A DNA stretch of 56,124 nt from a virus. Made by a program: the position numbers and the translations under genes. Where the stretch lies: positions 1 to 56,124 of IMG/VR virus record IMGVR_UViG_3300030116_004829. The stretch is one strand, 5' to 3'. The notes beneath the pieces were generated by a model. That model was not told the DNA's origin, did no database searches, and worked only from the letters and a program-made list of their open reading frames with translations. Positions 7,582 through 16,187 of this stretch are shown here, piece after piece (position 1 is the stretch's first letter; every line of letters begins with the position of its first letter).

Positions 7582-8123
7582 TATTTGATCCTTGATTGCG
7601 ATATAACTTCTATAGATGATGGATCATAAACTCTTATTCCACTCTCGTTAAGATTATGATGTCCTTTGAATCCTAACTTTTTAAGGTCATTTTCGATACT
7701 TTCCAAAAGTTCAAAATCTGATTCCATCTCTAAAGGATGTCCTTCTGGCAAATTCATATTTACTAAATCATTCGCTTCTTCCAAATTATCAAGATCATCA
7801 AGCAATCCATTCCTTTTTGCTAGATTAAAATGATTCTCATTTAATATATTAAAAACTTCTTCGTCTCTTATTTTAAGTTTCATTTTGATTAAATTAGAAT
7901 GCTCATCCTTTCCTTGTCCAAGAGTTGAATATTTTATTGCTGTTTCTTTATCATGAGTTACATCTGTAAATGGTTTTATTTCTTTTTCAATGTCTCTAGA
8001 TCCTCTGTAAAAAGTAACATCAGGAGTACCAATCATCACGTGATCTCTGATAAAATCTTCCAACACACCGATTTTATTACCCAACGCATCGACTGCACTT
8101 TTTATTAATTTAGCTTTCGCCAT
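7581..8123 (-). CDS. Second polyvalent-protein-like ADP-ribosyltransferase
   Basis: I choose ATG 8123, which overlaps the previous stop as TAATG and gives 180 residues. Motifs in order: TFYRGS (37-42); THDKETAIKYS (56-66), which fits F/T-x-D-x-x-x-A-x-x-Y; LKKLGFKGHHN (about 150-160); and a terminal IRVYDPSSIEVIS that fits the v-x-F-D-P-x-x-I strand of ART domains in phage polyvalent proteins. Length is close to a bare ART domain. It probably modifies host proteins or RNA early after injection. The acidic middle (EEANDLVNMNLPEGHPLEMESD) may be an insert. The specific reaction is inferred. Confidence 0.6.
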   Translation of the reverse strand: MAKAKLIKSAVDALGNKIGVLEDFIRDHVMIGTPDVTFYRGSRDIEKEIKPFTDVTHDKETAIKYSTLGQGKDEHSNLIKMKLKIRDEEVFNILNENHFNLAKRNGLLDDLDNLEEANDLVNMNLPEGHPLEMESDFELLESIENDLKKLGFKGHHNLNESGIRVYDPSSIEVISQSRIK

Positions 8124-8380
8124 TACCAAGCCTTACAAGACCAATATCTTGCTTTTGTTTTTGGTCCAGGATTATCACAATTATGCCTTGATCTAAAATT
8201 GCTTCTGCGACCTTTTTGATTTTTCTTAATGCGCATGTTTGGATCTCCAAATGTAACCCTTTTAATTCTATCGCCATCTTTAACAAAGACAACAGATTTT
8301 TTCCTGCCATAGCTTGTTTCACCTTTTGCGATACGTCTAGGCTTATTCAATGTAACTTTTTTGCCTTTATATGTTGCCAT
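8123..8380 (-). CDS. Conserved small basic phage protein with C-terminal Cys pair
   Basis: This protein has 85 residues and is very basic. It begins MATYKGKKVTLNKPRRI and ends with a conserved-looking block, FRSRHNCDNPGPKTKARYW then SCKAW. I recall close relatives of this block in many marine phages beside portal and head genes, with no assigned function. The His-Cys and Cys in that block could bind metal. It is coupled to its neighbours by TAATG junctions. Confidence 0.65.
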   Translation of the reverse strand: MATYKGKKVTLNKPRRIAKGETSYGRKKSVVFVKDGDRIKRVTFGDPNMRIKKNQKGRRSNFRSRHNCDNPGPKTKARYWSCKAW

Positions 8381-8535
8381 TACTTTTTATGAACCTTTTG
8401 TATTTCGAAACTAGCTTTTTGGCTTGCTCCCTTGTGTGGCTTATAACCACCAGCAGGATTTTTCATTAATTTAAATCCATTACCAGACTTCATCCAATGA
8501 AATCCTTTAGGTGCGTCAACTGCTTTTTTTGCCAC
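8380..8535 (-). CDS. 51-residue basic protein
   Basis: The start is GTG 8535 with AAAGG eight bases before it, giving MAKKAVDAPKGFHWMKSG and a Lys-rich remainder. The open frame extends to 8607 in the overlapping gene, but that extension has no leader. It overlaps the end of the upstream gene by 20 nt. The composition and MAKK start match the other small basic proteins here. Confidence 0.55.
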   Translation of the reverse strand: MAKKAVDAPKGFHWMKSGNGFKLMKNPAGGYKPHKGASQKASFEIQKVHKK

Positions 8536-8704
8536 TTTTCTTACCTTTCTTTTTAGGTTTCTTTGCTGTCTTTGCTGCAGCTTTAAATTGTGCTGCTGTC
8601 GGAGCACCTTTAGATCCTACTTTACGCATCTTTTCGCCACTGCCAGCTTTTATCCTTTTTCTTTTTGCGTGGATATTTGCATATAATCCTGGTTTTTTAG
8701 CCAT
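8516..8704 (-). CDS. Conserved small Lys-rich phage protein
   Basis: This 62-residue protein has the MAKKPGLYANIHAKRKRIKAG opening followed by SGEKMRKVGSKGAPTAAQF. I recognise this as a widespread short protein of marine and T7-like phages, of unknown role. The C-terminal third is almost only Lys, Gly, Ser and Pro. It is coupled to the 36-residue gene upstream by TAATG. It probably works with nucleic acid in the virion, which is an inference. Confidence 0.65.
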   Translation of the reverse strand: MAKKPGLYANIHAKRKRIKAGSGEKMRKVGSKGAPTAAQFKAAAKTAKKPKKKGKKSGKKSS

Positions 8705-8814
8705 TATTTTTTCCTTTTCTTAAGTTTTTTAAAATCAGCACCAGTTATCTTTGTTCTTGGCTTTGCAACTTTTGCCAACTTTTTTTGTTTAGGTGAGTAT
8801 TTGCTAAATGGCAT
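8704..8814 (-). CDS. 36-residue conserved basic peptide
   Basis: The peptide begins MPFSKYSPKQKKLAKVAKPR and contains KITGADFKKLKKRKK at the end. A strong AGGAGG leader stands before ATG 8814, and the stop overlaps the next ATG (TAATG). I recall similar MPFSKYSxKQKKLA peptides beside portal genes in other phages. It is too short to assign a role. Confidence 0.6.
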   Translation of the reverse strand: MPFSKYSPKQKKLAKVAKPRTKITGADFKKLKKRKK

Positions 8815-8815
8815 A

Positions 8816-9082
8816 TTATCCTCCTAACAATTCATTCATCATATGATGAACATCGTCACCTGAACCAACTTTCATGACTTTTACTTTTACACCATCGCCA
8901 TGCTCTTCTTCCATCATTTCCTCTTCTTCACCTATGCCATATTGAGTTTGATGACACAATAATAAAAAATTTACAAGTTGGTCGTCGGTCATTTCTAAAC
9001 CTTCGTGGTCATGTGCAAAACCCATCTTCTCAACAAAAAGGTCTGCATTTTCTTCCATATTTTCTACATTAATTTCAGCCAT
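8816..9082 (-). CDS. Small acidic hypothetical protein
   Basis: This 88-residue protein is very acidic (EEEEMMEEEHGDG), with a helical N-terminal half and a His/Met-rich tail (DDVHHMMNELLGG). It lies directly upstream of the run of strongly basic small proteins, so it could act as their charge partner or chaperone, though this is inferred only from composition. No known family. Confidence 0.55.
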   Translation of the reverse strand: MAEINVENMEENADLFVEKMGFAHDHEGLEMTDDQLVNFLLLCHQTQYGIGEEEEMMEEEHGDGVKVKVMKVGSGDDVHHMMNELLGG

Positions 9083-9087
9083 TTTAT

Positions 9088-9603
9088 TTACCTTTCCATA
9101 GTGTTATAATTTTTAGAAGCTTCCAACATCTCTATTAATTCTTGATCAGGCTCTACAGACATTGGACTTGGGTCTTTGGGATCTCGATCTGGTATTGGTC
9201 TTGGTACTGGATCTCGATCTGGTATTGGTAGGTCTTTGGGCAAAGTGCTTGTTCTATCAATAATACTTTGCAACATAGATCTAATATTAGACGGCATTGT
9301 TTTTGCAACAGACCTATCAGGAACTGAATCTTGATTAACAAACATTAGCTCTTTCTTTTGTTGTTCTAAAAAACTCCAAATGTCCATAAGCTCTCCTGGC
9401 ATAGAACTAGCATCAGGAAATGGATCTGTTAATATTTTTTGAACAGTTTGAATTAAATTTATATCACTGGCATTAATCTGTTCTTGTTCTTCACGAGGAA
9501 CTCTAACATTGCCATATGGATTATCTTTATTTAGACTAGGAAACCTTCCTCTTTCGTTGCCTTGTCTAAGAATTCGATCTATCAATGCAGTTTGATCTTT
9601 CAT
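9088..9603 (-). CDS. Hypothetical protein with a PIPDRDP repeat
   Basis: This 171-residue, hydrophilic protein has a helical middle section (LMDIWSFLEQQKKELMF) and a Pro/Asp/Arg-rich linker with two PIPDRDP units near residues 125-145. At DNA level the repeat is about 21 bp with a 30-bp period (9179-9199 and 9209-9229). The C-terminal end is acidic and helical. It sits between the 648-aa unknown gene and the small gene cluster, in the packaging-to-head part of the operon. Confidence 0.55.
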   Translation of the reverse strand: MKDQTALIDRILRQGNERGRFPSLNKDNPYGNVRVPREEQEQINASDINLIQTVQKILTDPFPDASSMPGELMDIWSFLEQQKKELMFVNQDSVPDRSVAKTMPSNIRSMLQSIIDRTSTLPKDLPIPDRDPVPRPIPDRDPKDPSPMSVEPDQELIEMLEASKNYNTMER

Positions 9604-11549
9604 TATTCATCCTCGCTGGTTGTTTCATCTTCGTTTACAACTACTTTGGGCATTGTCACTGGATTGTCTTCATCATCATAAACAACATTGCCATCTTCAT
9701 CAAGTTTAGTAAGTTGCATGTTTTCTAAAAATTTAGGATCTACTGGACTACCATCTTCAAAGAAATATAATTTTTCTACTGGATCATAAGTTAAATTTAA
9801 ATCAATAGTTTGTTGTGGTTTATAACCGAATCTTTGAAACATATAATTAGTTGCATATGGTCCAAGACCACCACCTTTAAAAGCTCTGACTGTAAATGGG
9901 TCTGTTTCTTCTGGTGTTTCAGGATCTGCATCTGGATCTGCATCTTCGTCAGGATCTGTACCTTCATCATCACCAGTAATGGATGACACTTGTGAATCCG
10001 AATCAGTATCAAAAGCATCTAATTGAAATGAAGGATCTATTCCTAATCCATCATCAAATTGACCTTGACCTTGTAATTTATCTAAAACAAGATTTAAACC
10101 ATCTACTCCAGTTGCAGTAGGATACATTTGATCTATAGAAATAAAATCACCATCAACTCTTTTACCACCTGCTAATGCTGTAAAAAAATTACCATCTTTA
10201 ATCATTTGCAATGTATCTCTTTGTTGTGACTTTACAAAAGGCTCTAAACCTTGTGATTCTGCTTGATTAAAAAATGGTTCTAAATTAAAACGATTAGATG
10301 GTGGACTTGATAAAACAAAATTTTGATTATCATCAAAACCAAAAGCTGCACCAATATCATATGGCACATTAGTTCCAATAGATTCGAAAAAACTATCAGT
10401 CGCATCAGGTTGACCTGTAATAACTTTCCCTTCAGAATCTAAACTTGTTCCACTGGCAACATAACCTTGAAATGTTTTATCTAAAACTGGTGAAGTGTAA
10501 GTTGTTGGATCGTCTTTTGCAACTAATTGATTTTTATCACCAAGATCTAATTGTGTAGGATCTCTTGTAATATTTGTTGCACCAACAGGAATGCCTTGAC
10601 CAGTTCCACTAACATCTACATATGTTCTGCCATTATAAGTATAAAAAAGATCGTTATCTGATTTATCATTGCTACGTGCTGATATCGCTTGCTGTTCCAA
10701 TGCTTGTGGAGTAAATCTACCACCAAATTCGTACTTTGTAGGATCTATGTCCACTCTAATTGTGTCATCTCCACCACTGGGTTTGGCAATCGCTCCTATT
10801 AGTTGTAATTCATCGCTATCAAAACCTTCTCGTATGTTTCCAGTTAAATCTTTTGGTGGTGCAATACCATATTCAAACTCAAAATCATCATAATCATAAT
10901 CATACATTCTACCAGTTTCAGGATCTTTAAAATATAATCTCTCTACTTGTCCTCCAATTAGATTTTCTAAACTATAATCACTCCCAAAAACTTTTGTAGG
11001 CTCTGGTTGTGGACTGCCATGTGGACCTAAATCTTCAGCAACTGGTTCTGGTACATTCGGATCCATAGCACTTAATTGTGGTTGACTTGCAGAAAACTCA
11101 TCAAATGTCATTCCAACAGAATCTAAATATGCTTTTGTTTCATCTGCATATGGTCCTTCACCATATTTATACATTCCATCAGCAGGACCAAAATAATAAC
11201 CTTTTGGAGCAACTACACCACCCAAACCTTTTTGAAGTTGACTGTAATCAGTGCCAACTGATGTCGGATTAGGATCTTGAAGTTGCACTCCACCACTTTG
11301 TTTATCACCTAATAACAAATTTGTTTCTGTATTATCAGTTAAATTACTTAATGCACCTGTGTTAGTTCCCATGTTCAGTGGATCTTGAAAATCTGAAGAT
11401 CCAATAATAGGATTATTGACAATATCTTGTTGTTGAGTTTCCACATTTTGCATTGCTTGACGAAACTGGTCGGCAGTAATTTCACCTGCTTGCAATTGAT
11501 CAATAAAAGGCACCATCTCATTAGTAAAATGTGCAAAATTATGTGGCAT
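9603..11549 (-). CDS. Large acidic protein of unknown function (648 residues)
   Basis: This gene is unrecognised. The protein starts MPHNFAHFTNEMVPFIDQLQ and a short helical N-terminus (QAGEITADQFRQAMQN) precedes a long Asp/Gly/Pro/Asn-rich, mostly non-helical body. An aspartate-rich linker occurs near 530-555 (DEGTDPDEDADPDADPE). Repeated Y-x-Y-G and F-x-F-x-D aromatic-acid clusters could form beta structure. It lies directly after the portal gene and a 67-aa gene, so a virion component such as a portal plug, core or ejection protein is plausible. It is the largest gene here without any functional clue. Confidence 0.55.
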   Translation of the reverse strand: MPHNFAHFTNEMVPFIDQLQAGEITADQFRQAMQNVETQQQDIVNNPIIGSSDFQDPLNMGTNTGALSNLTDNTETNLLLGDKQSGGVQLQDPNPTSVGTDYSQLQKGLGGVVAPKGYYFGPADGMYKYGEGPYADETKAYLDSVGMTFDEFSASQPQLSAMDPNVPEPVAEDLGPHGSPQPEPTKVFGSDYSLENLIGGQVERLYFKDPETGRMYDYDYDDFEFEYGIAPPKDLTGNIREGFDSDELQLIGAIAKPSGGDDTIRVDIDPTKYEFGGRFTPQALEQQAISARSNDKSDNDLFYTYNGRTYVDVSGTGQGIPVGATNITRDPTQLDLGDKNQLVAKDDPTTYTSPVLDKTFQGYVASGTSLDSEGKVITGQPDATDSFFESIGTNVPYDIGAAFGFDDNQNFVLSSPPSNRFNLEPFFNQAESQGLEPFVKSQQRDTLQMIKDGNFFTALAGGKRVDGDFISIDQMYPTATGVDGLNLVLDKLQGQGQFDDGLGIDPSFQLDAFDTDSDSQVSSITGDDEGTDPDEDADPDADPETPEETDPFTVRAFKGGGLGPYATNYMFQRFGYKPQQTIDLNLTYDPVEKLYFFEDGSPVDPKFLENMQLTKLDEDGNVVYDDEDNPVTMPKVVVNEDETTSEDE

Positions 11550-11752
11550 TATCTTCTCCCTGTTTGTTGAAGAAATGCAAGTAAATTACCTAAAGCACCA
11601 AAGTTTCTATCTTTAGCTTGCTTGTCTTGCATCATTTTTTGCATCACCATCTGTTGCATTCTAGGATCTGCTCCTTGTTGCATAGGTGGTTGCATACCTC
11701 CAAATTGACTTGGATCAACTGGATTTAAAGCTAATACATCACTTATTCGCAT
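11549..11752 (-). CDS. Small Met/Gln-rich protein downstream of the portal
   Basis: This protein has 67 residues, with a Pro/Met/Gln-rich centre (FGGMQPPMQQGADPRMQQMV) and a helical C-terminus. It overlaps the portal 3' end by 14 nt and the next start by one base, so it is firmly inside the operon. A similar Met/Gln-rich small protein lies beside the ejection genes at 41766. The function is unknown; a portal- or core-associated helper is possible. Confidence 0.55.
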   Translation of the reverse strand: MRISDVLALNPVDPSQFGGMQPPMQQGADPRMQQMVMQKMMQDKQAKDRNFGALGNLLAFLQQTGRR

Positions 11753-14147
11753 TTTTCATAGCTTCCATTTGTATCTTTGCTGCTGTCTTTTCTCTTTCTA
11801 ATTTTAGGTCAGCTTCTAACTTTGCAATTTTAGCTTGAAGATCTGCTTGTGCTTTGGCAGCATCGATTTGCATATCTTGTCTTGCTTCAAGTTGCTTAAT
11901 CTTGATATCTGATGCAGCTTTTGCTTGGTCTGCTTGTATTTCAGATTGTGTTCTGGCTTTAAGTGCTTGAGCTTCGAGTTGTGCAAGTTGTTGGGCATAT
12001 TGTAAAGGATTTTGTTGCTGTTGTCTTTGCTGGGCATTCCTAAATGCTTCAATTTGTTGCATTTGAGGTGCTTGTCGGACAACTTGTGCTGCTCTCTGGC
12101 TTATCAATCTATCTAAATCAGGACTGATATCTTTGCCTTCATATTTAGGATCTTTGAAATCTGGTACATCAGGCATTGGTATTTTAATGCTTGCTTCCAT
12201 TCTATTTCTATATAATAAGGCAATATGCTCTGCTATGTGAGCAACAATTAGTGGTTGCGATCTTTTTAATGCTGGATTTGCAGCTAACGATGGATCTTGT
12301 AAAAATTGCATGTGAACAGCAATATGAGATTCATGATCTTGTTCGACAAATGCTTTTATTGGCTTGCCATATAACACTGACATATTTTCATCTATCGGAT
12401 CCATTCTTTTAGCTTCTTGAGGCTCTTTTAGAATCTCTTCTATGTTTGGAATCCTTATGGCTTCATACATACGTTTATATGCAGCATGCAAATCATGCAA
12501 TTGTGGAGCTGATTGTGCCATTTGTAAAATGGCTTGAGCTTGAGCAATACGTTGCGTGCTAGAAAAAATGTTTGGATCGCTGACTGGTATGATGTCAACT
12601 CTGCCATCAAAATCAGCTGCGAAGATTTCAGAACTTGCTCCTGCTAAAGCAAATTGAAAAGATTCAGTTAAATTTTCAGCATACAACTTAGCAAGTAATT
12701 TAAACTCTTGACCTTGTGAATAATGTAATCTTTTATGAATTGCAGAAAACGCTTTTGAGCCTTGTTCAATCAAGGCAACTGTAGAGCCGACTGGTGCATT
12801 CGGATTAACGTCACCAACATTTAGGTCAGCAGTATTTGCAAATCTTTTACCTGCTTCAACAATAAATCCTAATAAATTAAACAAAGATCCACTAGGCTCT
12901 TTAAATGGCAAAGGCATAATAGCTTTATTAACATCGTCAACAGTTGCGTCTAAATCAACAAACTCTCCAGGATTGACTTGCATCTCGCCACCAGAGACTC
13001 TTCCTCTTAATTTAAATCCACCTTGCATATTGCTAAATGCAGCAGAGTCTAGCAATGCTCTTAATGAACCAGTTGCAGCTTTGCCTAATCCACCGATTAC
13101 ATGATAAAGACCGAAACCATAAAATCCTAATCCTGGAAGAAACTTATAACTGACAAACCATTCTCTTTTTAATTTCTTTTCATCTTCTTCATTCCAGTTC
13201 CTGCGAATGCTGACAATAGTATCGTTGTCATAATCTATTGTTATAACATAAGGCAATCCAACTTCTGATTCTTCTTCATCAAAGTAATCATAAACATGCA
13301 TTTCTAATAAAGTAATAATATGATCTTCAGATTCATCTAAATCTTGATCAACACCTTCAATCTGTCCTACAGTATTGCCAGAAGGATCTATATCACTGCC
13401 TTGGTCTGAAGTTGGTAAATAATAACCAGATTCAACATATCTTTCATAATCATTTTTCGGCATACGAATGACATGAGTATATCTGATTGATGTATGCAAG
13501 TCTTTGCTCTCTGGCGAAACAACAAAGTCTTCTGCTTTTACAAACTGAGAACATTGTCTATCTAAATTAACATCCCACCAAATCTTTTTAAAAGTATGTC
13601 CAACTAATGGAAGATGAAATAACATTTGATCAAGTTCAGGGAAATATTCTGGCATTTCCTGAGTGATCTGATAATTCATAAAGTCTTTTACTCTGCGAGC
13701 TTGATCCTCTGATTCTTCTGTTGGCTCACCAACAATAACAGTTTTCACTGGTCCACCAGACGGATACAATTCAGCAATAGCTCTAGCATTAAATTGAGTT
13801 GCAGCTTCTGCAATTAAAGGATGAACAACAACACTTAGACCTCTTGTTGCTCTCTCATCTTCACCTTCATCAAGTCCACCATCGGCATCTAAAGTTTCTA
13901 AACCTTTTTTATATTTTTCTTCCCATTCAGATCTAGCTTCTCTGTCAGTTTCATAGGCTTTAATTAATTCTGAAGCTTTTCTATTTAATTCTTTTTCATC
14001 TATTTGTTCAGCTAAATTTTCATCAAAAGAACTTTCAGTTTCTTCAACAATATCAAGTTCTGGGTCGCCTATCAATACATCATCACCTACTTCTTCAACT
14101 TTTAAATCATCTGGTGGTGATCCTTCGGCAAAAGGTATTTCAACCAT
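11739..14147 (-). CDS. Portal protein
   Basis: This 802-residue protein forms the ring at the DNA entry vertex. It follows the large terminase directly (8-nt overlap). The central domain carries segments I know from long podovirus portals: LLDSAAFSNMQGGFKLRGR, EFVDLDATVDDVNKAI and the VGDVNPNAPVGSTVALIEQG stretch around residue 445, then a long stem helix with HKRLHYSQGQEFKLLAKLY. The last 110 residues are a Gln/Ala/Lys-rich coiled coil that could form a P22-like barrel. The N-terminal 60 residues are acidic and probably disordered. Confidence 0.88.
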   Translation of the reverse strand: MVEIPFAEGSPPDDLKVEEVGDDVLIGDPELDIVEETESSFDENLAEQIDEKELNRKASELIKAYETDREARSEWEEKYKKGLETLDADGGLDEGEDERATRGLSVVVHPLIAEAATQFNARAIAELYPSGGPVKTVIVGEPTEESEDQARRVKDFMNYQITQEMPEYFPELDQMLFHLPLVGHTFKKIWWDVNLDRQCSQFVKAEDFVVSPESKDLHTSIRYTHVIRMPKNDYERYVESGYYLPTSDQGSDIDPSGNTVGQIEGVDQDLDESEDHIITLLEMHVYDYFDEEESEVGLPYVITIDYDNDTIVSIRRNWNEEDEKKLKREWFVSYKFLPGLGFYGFGLYHVIGGLGKAATGSLRALLDSAAFSNMQGGFKLRGRVSGGEMQVNPGEFVDLDATVDDVNKAIMPLPFKEPSGSLFNLLGFIVEAGKRFANTADLNVGDVNPNAPVGSTVALIEQGSKAFSAIHKRLHYSQGQEFKLLAKLYAENLTESFQFALAGASSEIFAADFDGRVDIIPVSDPNIFSSTQRIAQAQAILQMAQSAPQLHDLHAAYKRMYEAIRIPNIEEILKEPQEAKRMDPIDENMSVLYGKPIKAFVEQDHESHIAVHMQFLQDPSLAANPALKRSQPLIVAHIAEHIALLYRNRMEASIKIPMPDVPDFKDPKYEGKDISPDLDRLISQRAAQVVRQAPQMQQIEAFRNAQQRQQQQNPLQYAQQLAQLEAQALKARTQSEIQADQAKAASDIKIKQLEARQDMQIDAAKAQADLQAKIAKLEADLKLEREKTAAKIQMEAMKNANK

Positions 14148-15648
14148 ATAATGTCATCCTTGTTTTCGTTTCGTAATTTTCATCTTCTCTATCGTCTTGA
14201 GAATGAGTAACAAACCAACCTTTTCGCAACCTTAACCATGCTTGCGTACATGTATCAACTATATCATCATTATCACCTGCTGGGAATGCTGCACAGATGT
14301 CTATTAAATCTTTACTCCATTTTTTGTTAGATGGAAAGTAAATTCTTCCATCTTCTAGTAAAGCAGACGATGCATGAGCACGAGCTTCCTTATCTCTATC
14401 AGGTAAATATTCAATAACTGGCACACCTGCCATGCGCAAATCTTGCAACAAACTTTGGCCAGAAGCTTTCTTTTCTATCAACACAGCGTCAGGCTCATAG
14501 TCTTCATAAGCGTCTTGTGCGATTCTTCTTAACTCAGGATATGTAACTCTATCATACCACATCTCTAAAACTAAAGCATTTATTTGGCCATCTTTCCTGA
14601 ACACACCCCATGTTGTTCTAGCAGAATAAGAAGTTTTTTCTTTAGTGCTGAATGCTGTATCGTAAGATTGCAATACATATTCTATTTCTGGGAGATGACT
14701 ATTTTCCCATGGCACCCACCATTCTGATTTTAAAATACCACCACCTTTGGGCATTGGTCTTTGTTGCAGCTGACCTGCTGAGGCATATGACCCCAGACTC
14801 TTTTCCAAGTTCTGTAAAGTTTTCTCGTCAATCCTCTCTGGCCACAACAGATCTCCTTCTTTTGTTCTTGGGTCTGTGAAGTACAATTTTGACTTGGTTG
14901 GTGACGGATGCCCGATTTCATATCGAGCAGGTAAGCATAAATGATCCCATTCATCGTTTTCGTTCGCTAATATGTGTCCTGTTAAATCGTTTTCATGAAC
15001 TCTTTGCATTATAATTACAAAAGCACCTGTCTTTGGATCGTTAAGTCTGGTCTGCATCGCTTGATCCCACCATTCAAGAACTCCTTCTCTAACAGTAGAA
15101 GATTCAGCTTCTCTTACATTGTGCGGATCGTCAATAACAATAATGTCTCCACCTTCACCAGTTAATGCACCATCAACAGATGTTGCTATTCTATACCCAG
15201 TTTTATTATTCTCAAAGCGTTGTTTTTGATTTTGGTCAGTTGTCAGCTCAAAAGAATCGCCAAAATATTCTTTATACCATCTGCTGTCAATTAATCTTCT
15301 ACACTTTACAGAGTCACGAATCGATAAAGATCCTGCATAAGATGCAAACAAGAATCGTTTCTCTGGGCATTTAGACCAAGTCCATGCTGGTAAAGCAACA
15401 GCAACAGAAATAGATTTCATATGTCTAGGAGGAATATTAATAATTAATCTTTTAATATCTCCTTCAACGACAGCTTGCAAATGCTCAGCTATTGCATCAA
15501 TGTGCCAGTTGTCATGGAAATCTCTTCCAGGCTCAATCGTCTGCCAACTGTTCTTGATAAACTCCTTGAAGGATCTCTTCATCTTCTCCGATTTGATCTC
15601 CTTCAACGACAGCGTGTTCAAGAACTCTTTCAATTGTGGTGAGGTCAT
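14140..15648 (-). CDS. terL: Terminase large subunit
   Basis: This protein has 502 residues. It is the DNA-packaging motor: an ATPase followed by a nuclease. The ATPase shows FHDNWHIDAIAEHL, a deviant P-loop IPPRHMKSISVA (about 72-82, Met where Gly is usual), and Walker B DIIVIDDPHN (168-177). The RNase H-like nuclease shows SYDTAFS (D330), LIEKKASGQSL (E392) and DDIVDTCT (461-468). It partners the gene at 15533-16075 and the portal. The start is uncertain: ATG 15648 overlaps the small subunit by 116 nt, while ATG 15582 has a close GGAG and a 50-nt overlap. Confidence 0.92.
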   Translation of the reverse strand: MTSPQLKEFLNTLSLKEIKSEKMKRSFKEFIKNSWQTIEPGRDFHDNWHIDAIAEHLQAVVEGDIKRLIINIPPRHMKSISVAVALPAWTWSKCPEKRFLFASYAGSLSIRDSVKCRRLIDSRWYKEYFGDSFELTTDQNQKQRFENNKTGYRIATSVDGALTGEGGDIIVIDDPHNVREAESSTVREGVLEWWDQAMQTRLNDPKTGAFVIIMQRVHENDLTGHILANENDEWDHLCLPARYEIGHPSPTKSKLYFTDPRTKEGDLLWPERIDEKTLQNLEKSLGSYASAGQLQQRPMPKGGGILKSEWWVPWENSHLPEIEYVLQSYDTAFSTKEKTSYSARTTWGVFRKDGQINALVLEMWYDRVTYPELRRIAQDAYEDYEPDAVLIEKKASGQSLLQDLRMAGVPVIEYLPDRDKEARAHASSALLEDGRIYFPSNKKWSKDLIDICAAFPAGDNDDIVDTCTQAWLRLRKGWFVTHSQDDREDENYETKTRMTLYG

Positions 15649-16075
15649 TATCTGTCAATCTACTTATGTCTAAAACTTTTCTTTCTTCTATTTGTGCTTT
15701 TACTTCAACTGCTTTTAAATCAGGAACACATTTGCCTAATAAAGTTTTTGCAGCCATAACTCTGAGCTCAGGGTCTGCTCCTATCTTACCAATGTTTTGA
15801 ACTGTACCATCATCACTTTGCGAATAAACAGGAAACATTTCTTTGCCATGCATAACAGATGCAAGAAATCCTACAGGATCTGCTTGTCCCATAATCCAGT
15901 TGATTGTTGCAGGATGATTCCACTTTTGATATCTTTTTTGTCTTGGTTGTGCAACCTTTTGATTCTTTAAAGCTTCAACAGATTTAAACCTGCCATCCCA
16001 CTTTTCTGGCTTAACATTGCGACCATTGTTGATTGGTCTTTGCACTTGAACTTTCTTTCCTTTGTCTGAAACCAT
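15533..16075 (-). CDS. Probable terminase small subunit
   Basis: I choose ATG 16075 with GAGAGG before it, which gives 180 residues (the frame extends to a TTG at 16111). The N-terminal part is basic. The middle has IGADPELRVMAAKTLLGKCVPD and KAVEVKAQIEERKVLDIS, a pattern common in small terminase-like proteins just upstream of TerL, and the tail is acidic. The small subunit recognises the packaging site and loads TerL. It is the first gene of the late operon, directly behind the early operon's terminator. The call rests mainly on position. Confidence 0.6.
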   Translation of the reverse strand: MVSDKGKKVQVQRPINNGRNVKPEKWDGRFKSVEALKNQKVAQPRQKRYQKWNHPATINWIMGQADPVGFLASVMHGKEMFPVYSQSDDGTVQNIGKIGADPELRVMAAKTLLGKCVPDLKAVEVKAQIEERKVLDISRLTDNDLTTIERVLEHAVVEGDQIGEDEEILQGVYQEQLADD

Positions 16076-16137
16076 TATTTTCCTCTCATAAACCTTGTTT
16101 TCAGTGGTCAACTGTAAATTAACTATAATCTATTTTT

Positions 16138-16170
16138 AAAAAAAATAAACCCTCATTTTTATCTGAGGGT
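16138..16170 (-). terminator. Rho-independent terminator of the leftward early operon
   Basis: On the minus strand ACCCTCA pairs perfectly with TGAGGGT (stem 16149-16155 with 16164-16170, 8-nt loop), followed by TTTATTTTTTTT. This is a textbook intrinsic terminator. It lies 18 nt after the stop of the 57-residue gene and ahead of the late operon, isolating early leftward transcription from terminase and head genes. Confidence 0.85.
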
Positions 16171-16187
16171 CTAAGTTATTTAGCAAG

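Noticed and set aside
11816-12082. Basic 88-residue frame inside the portal gene
   Set aside because: It overlaps the portal coiled coil in another frame, with no leader. The Gln/Ala repeats of the portal create it.
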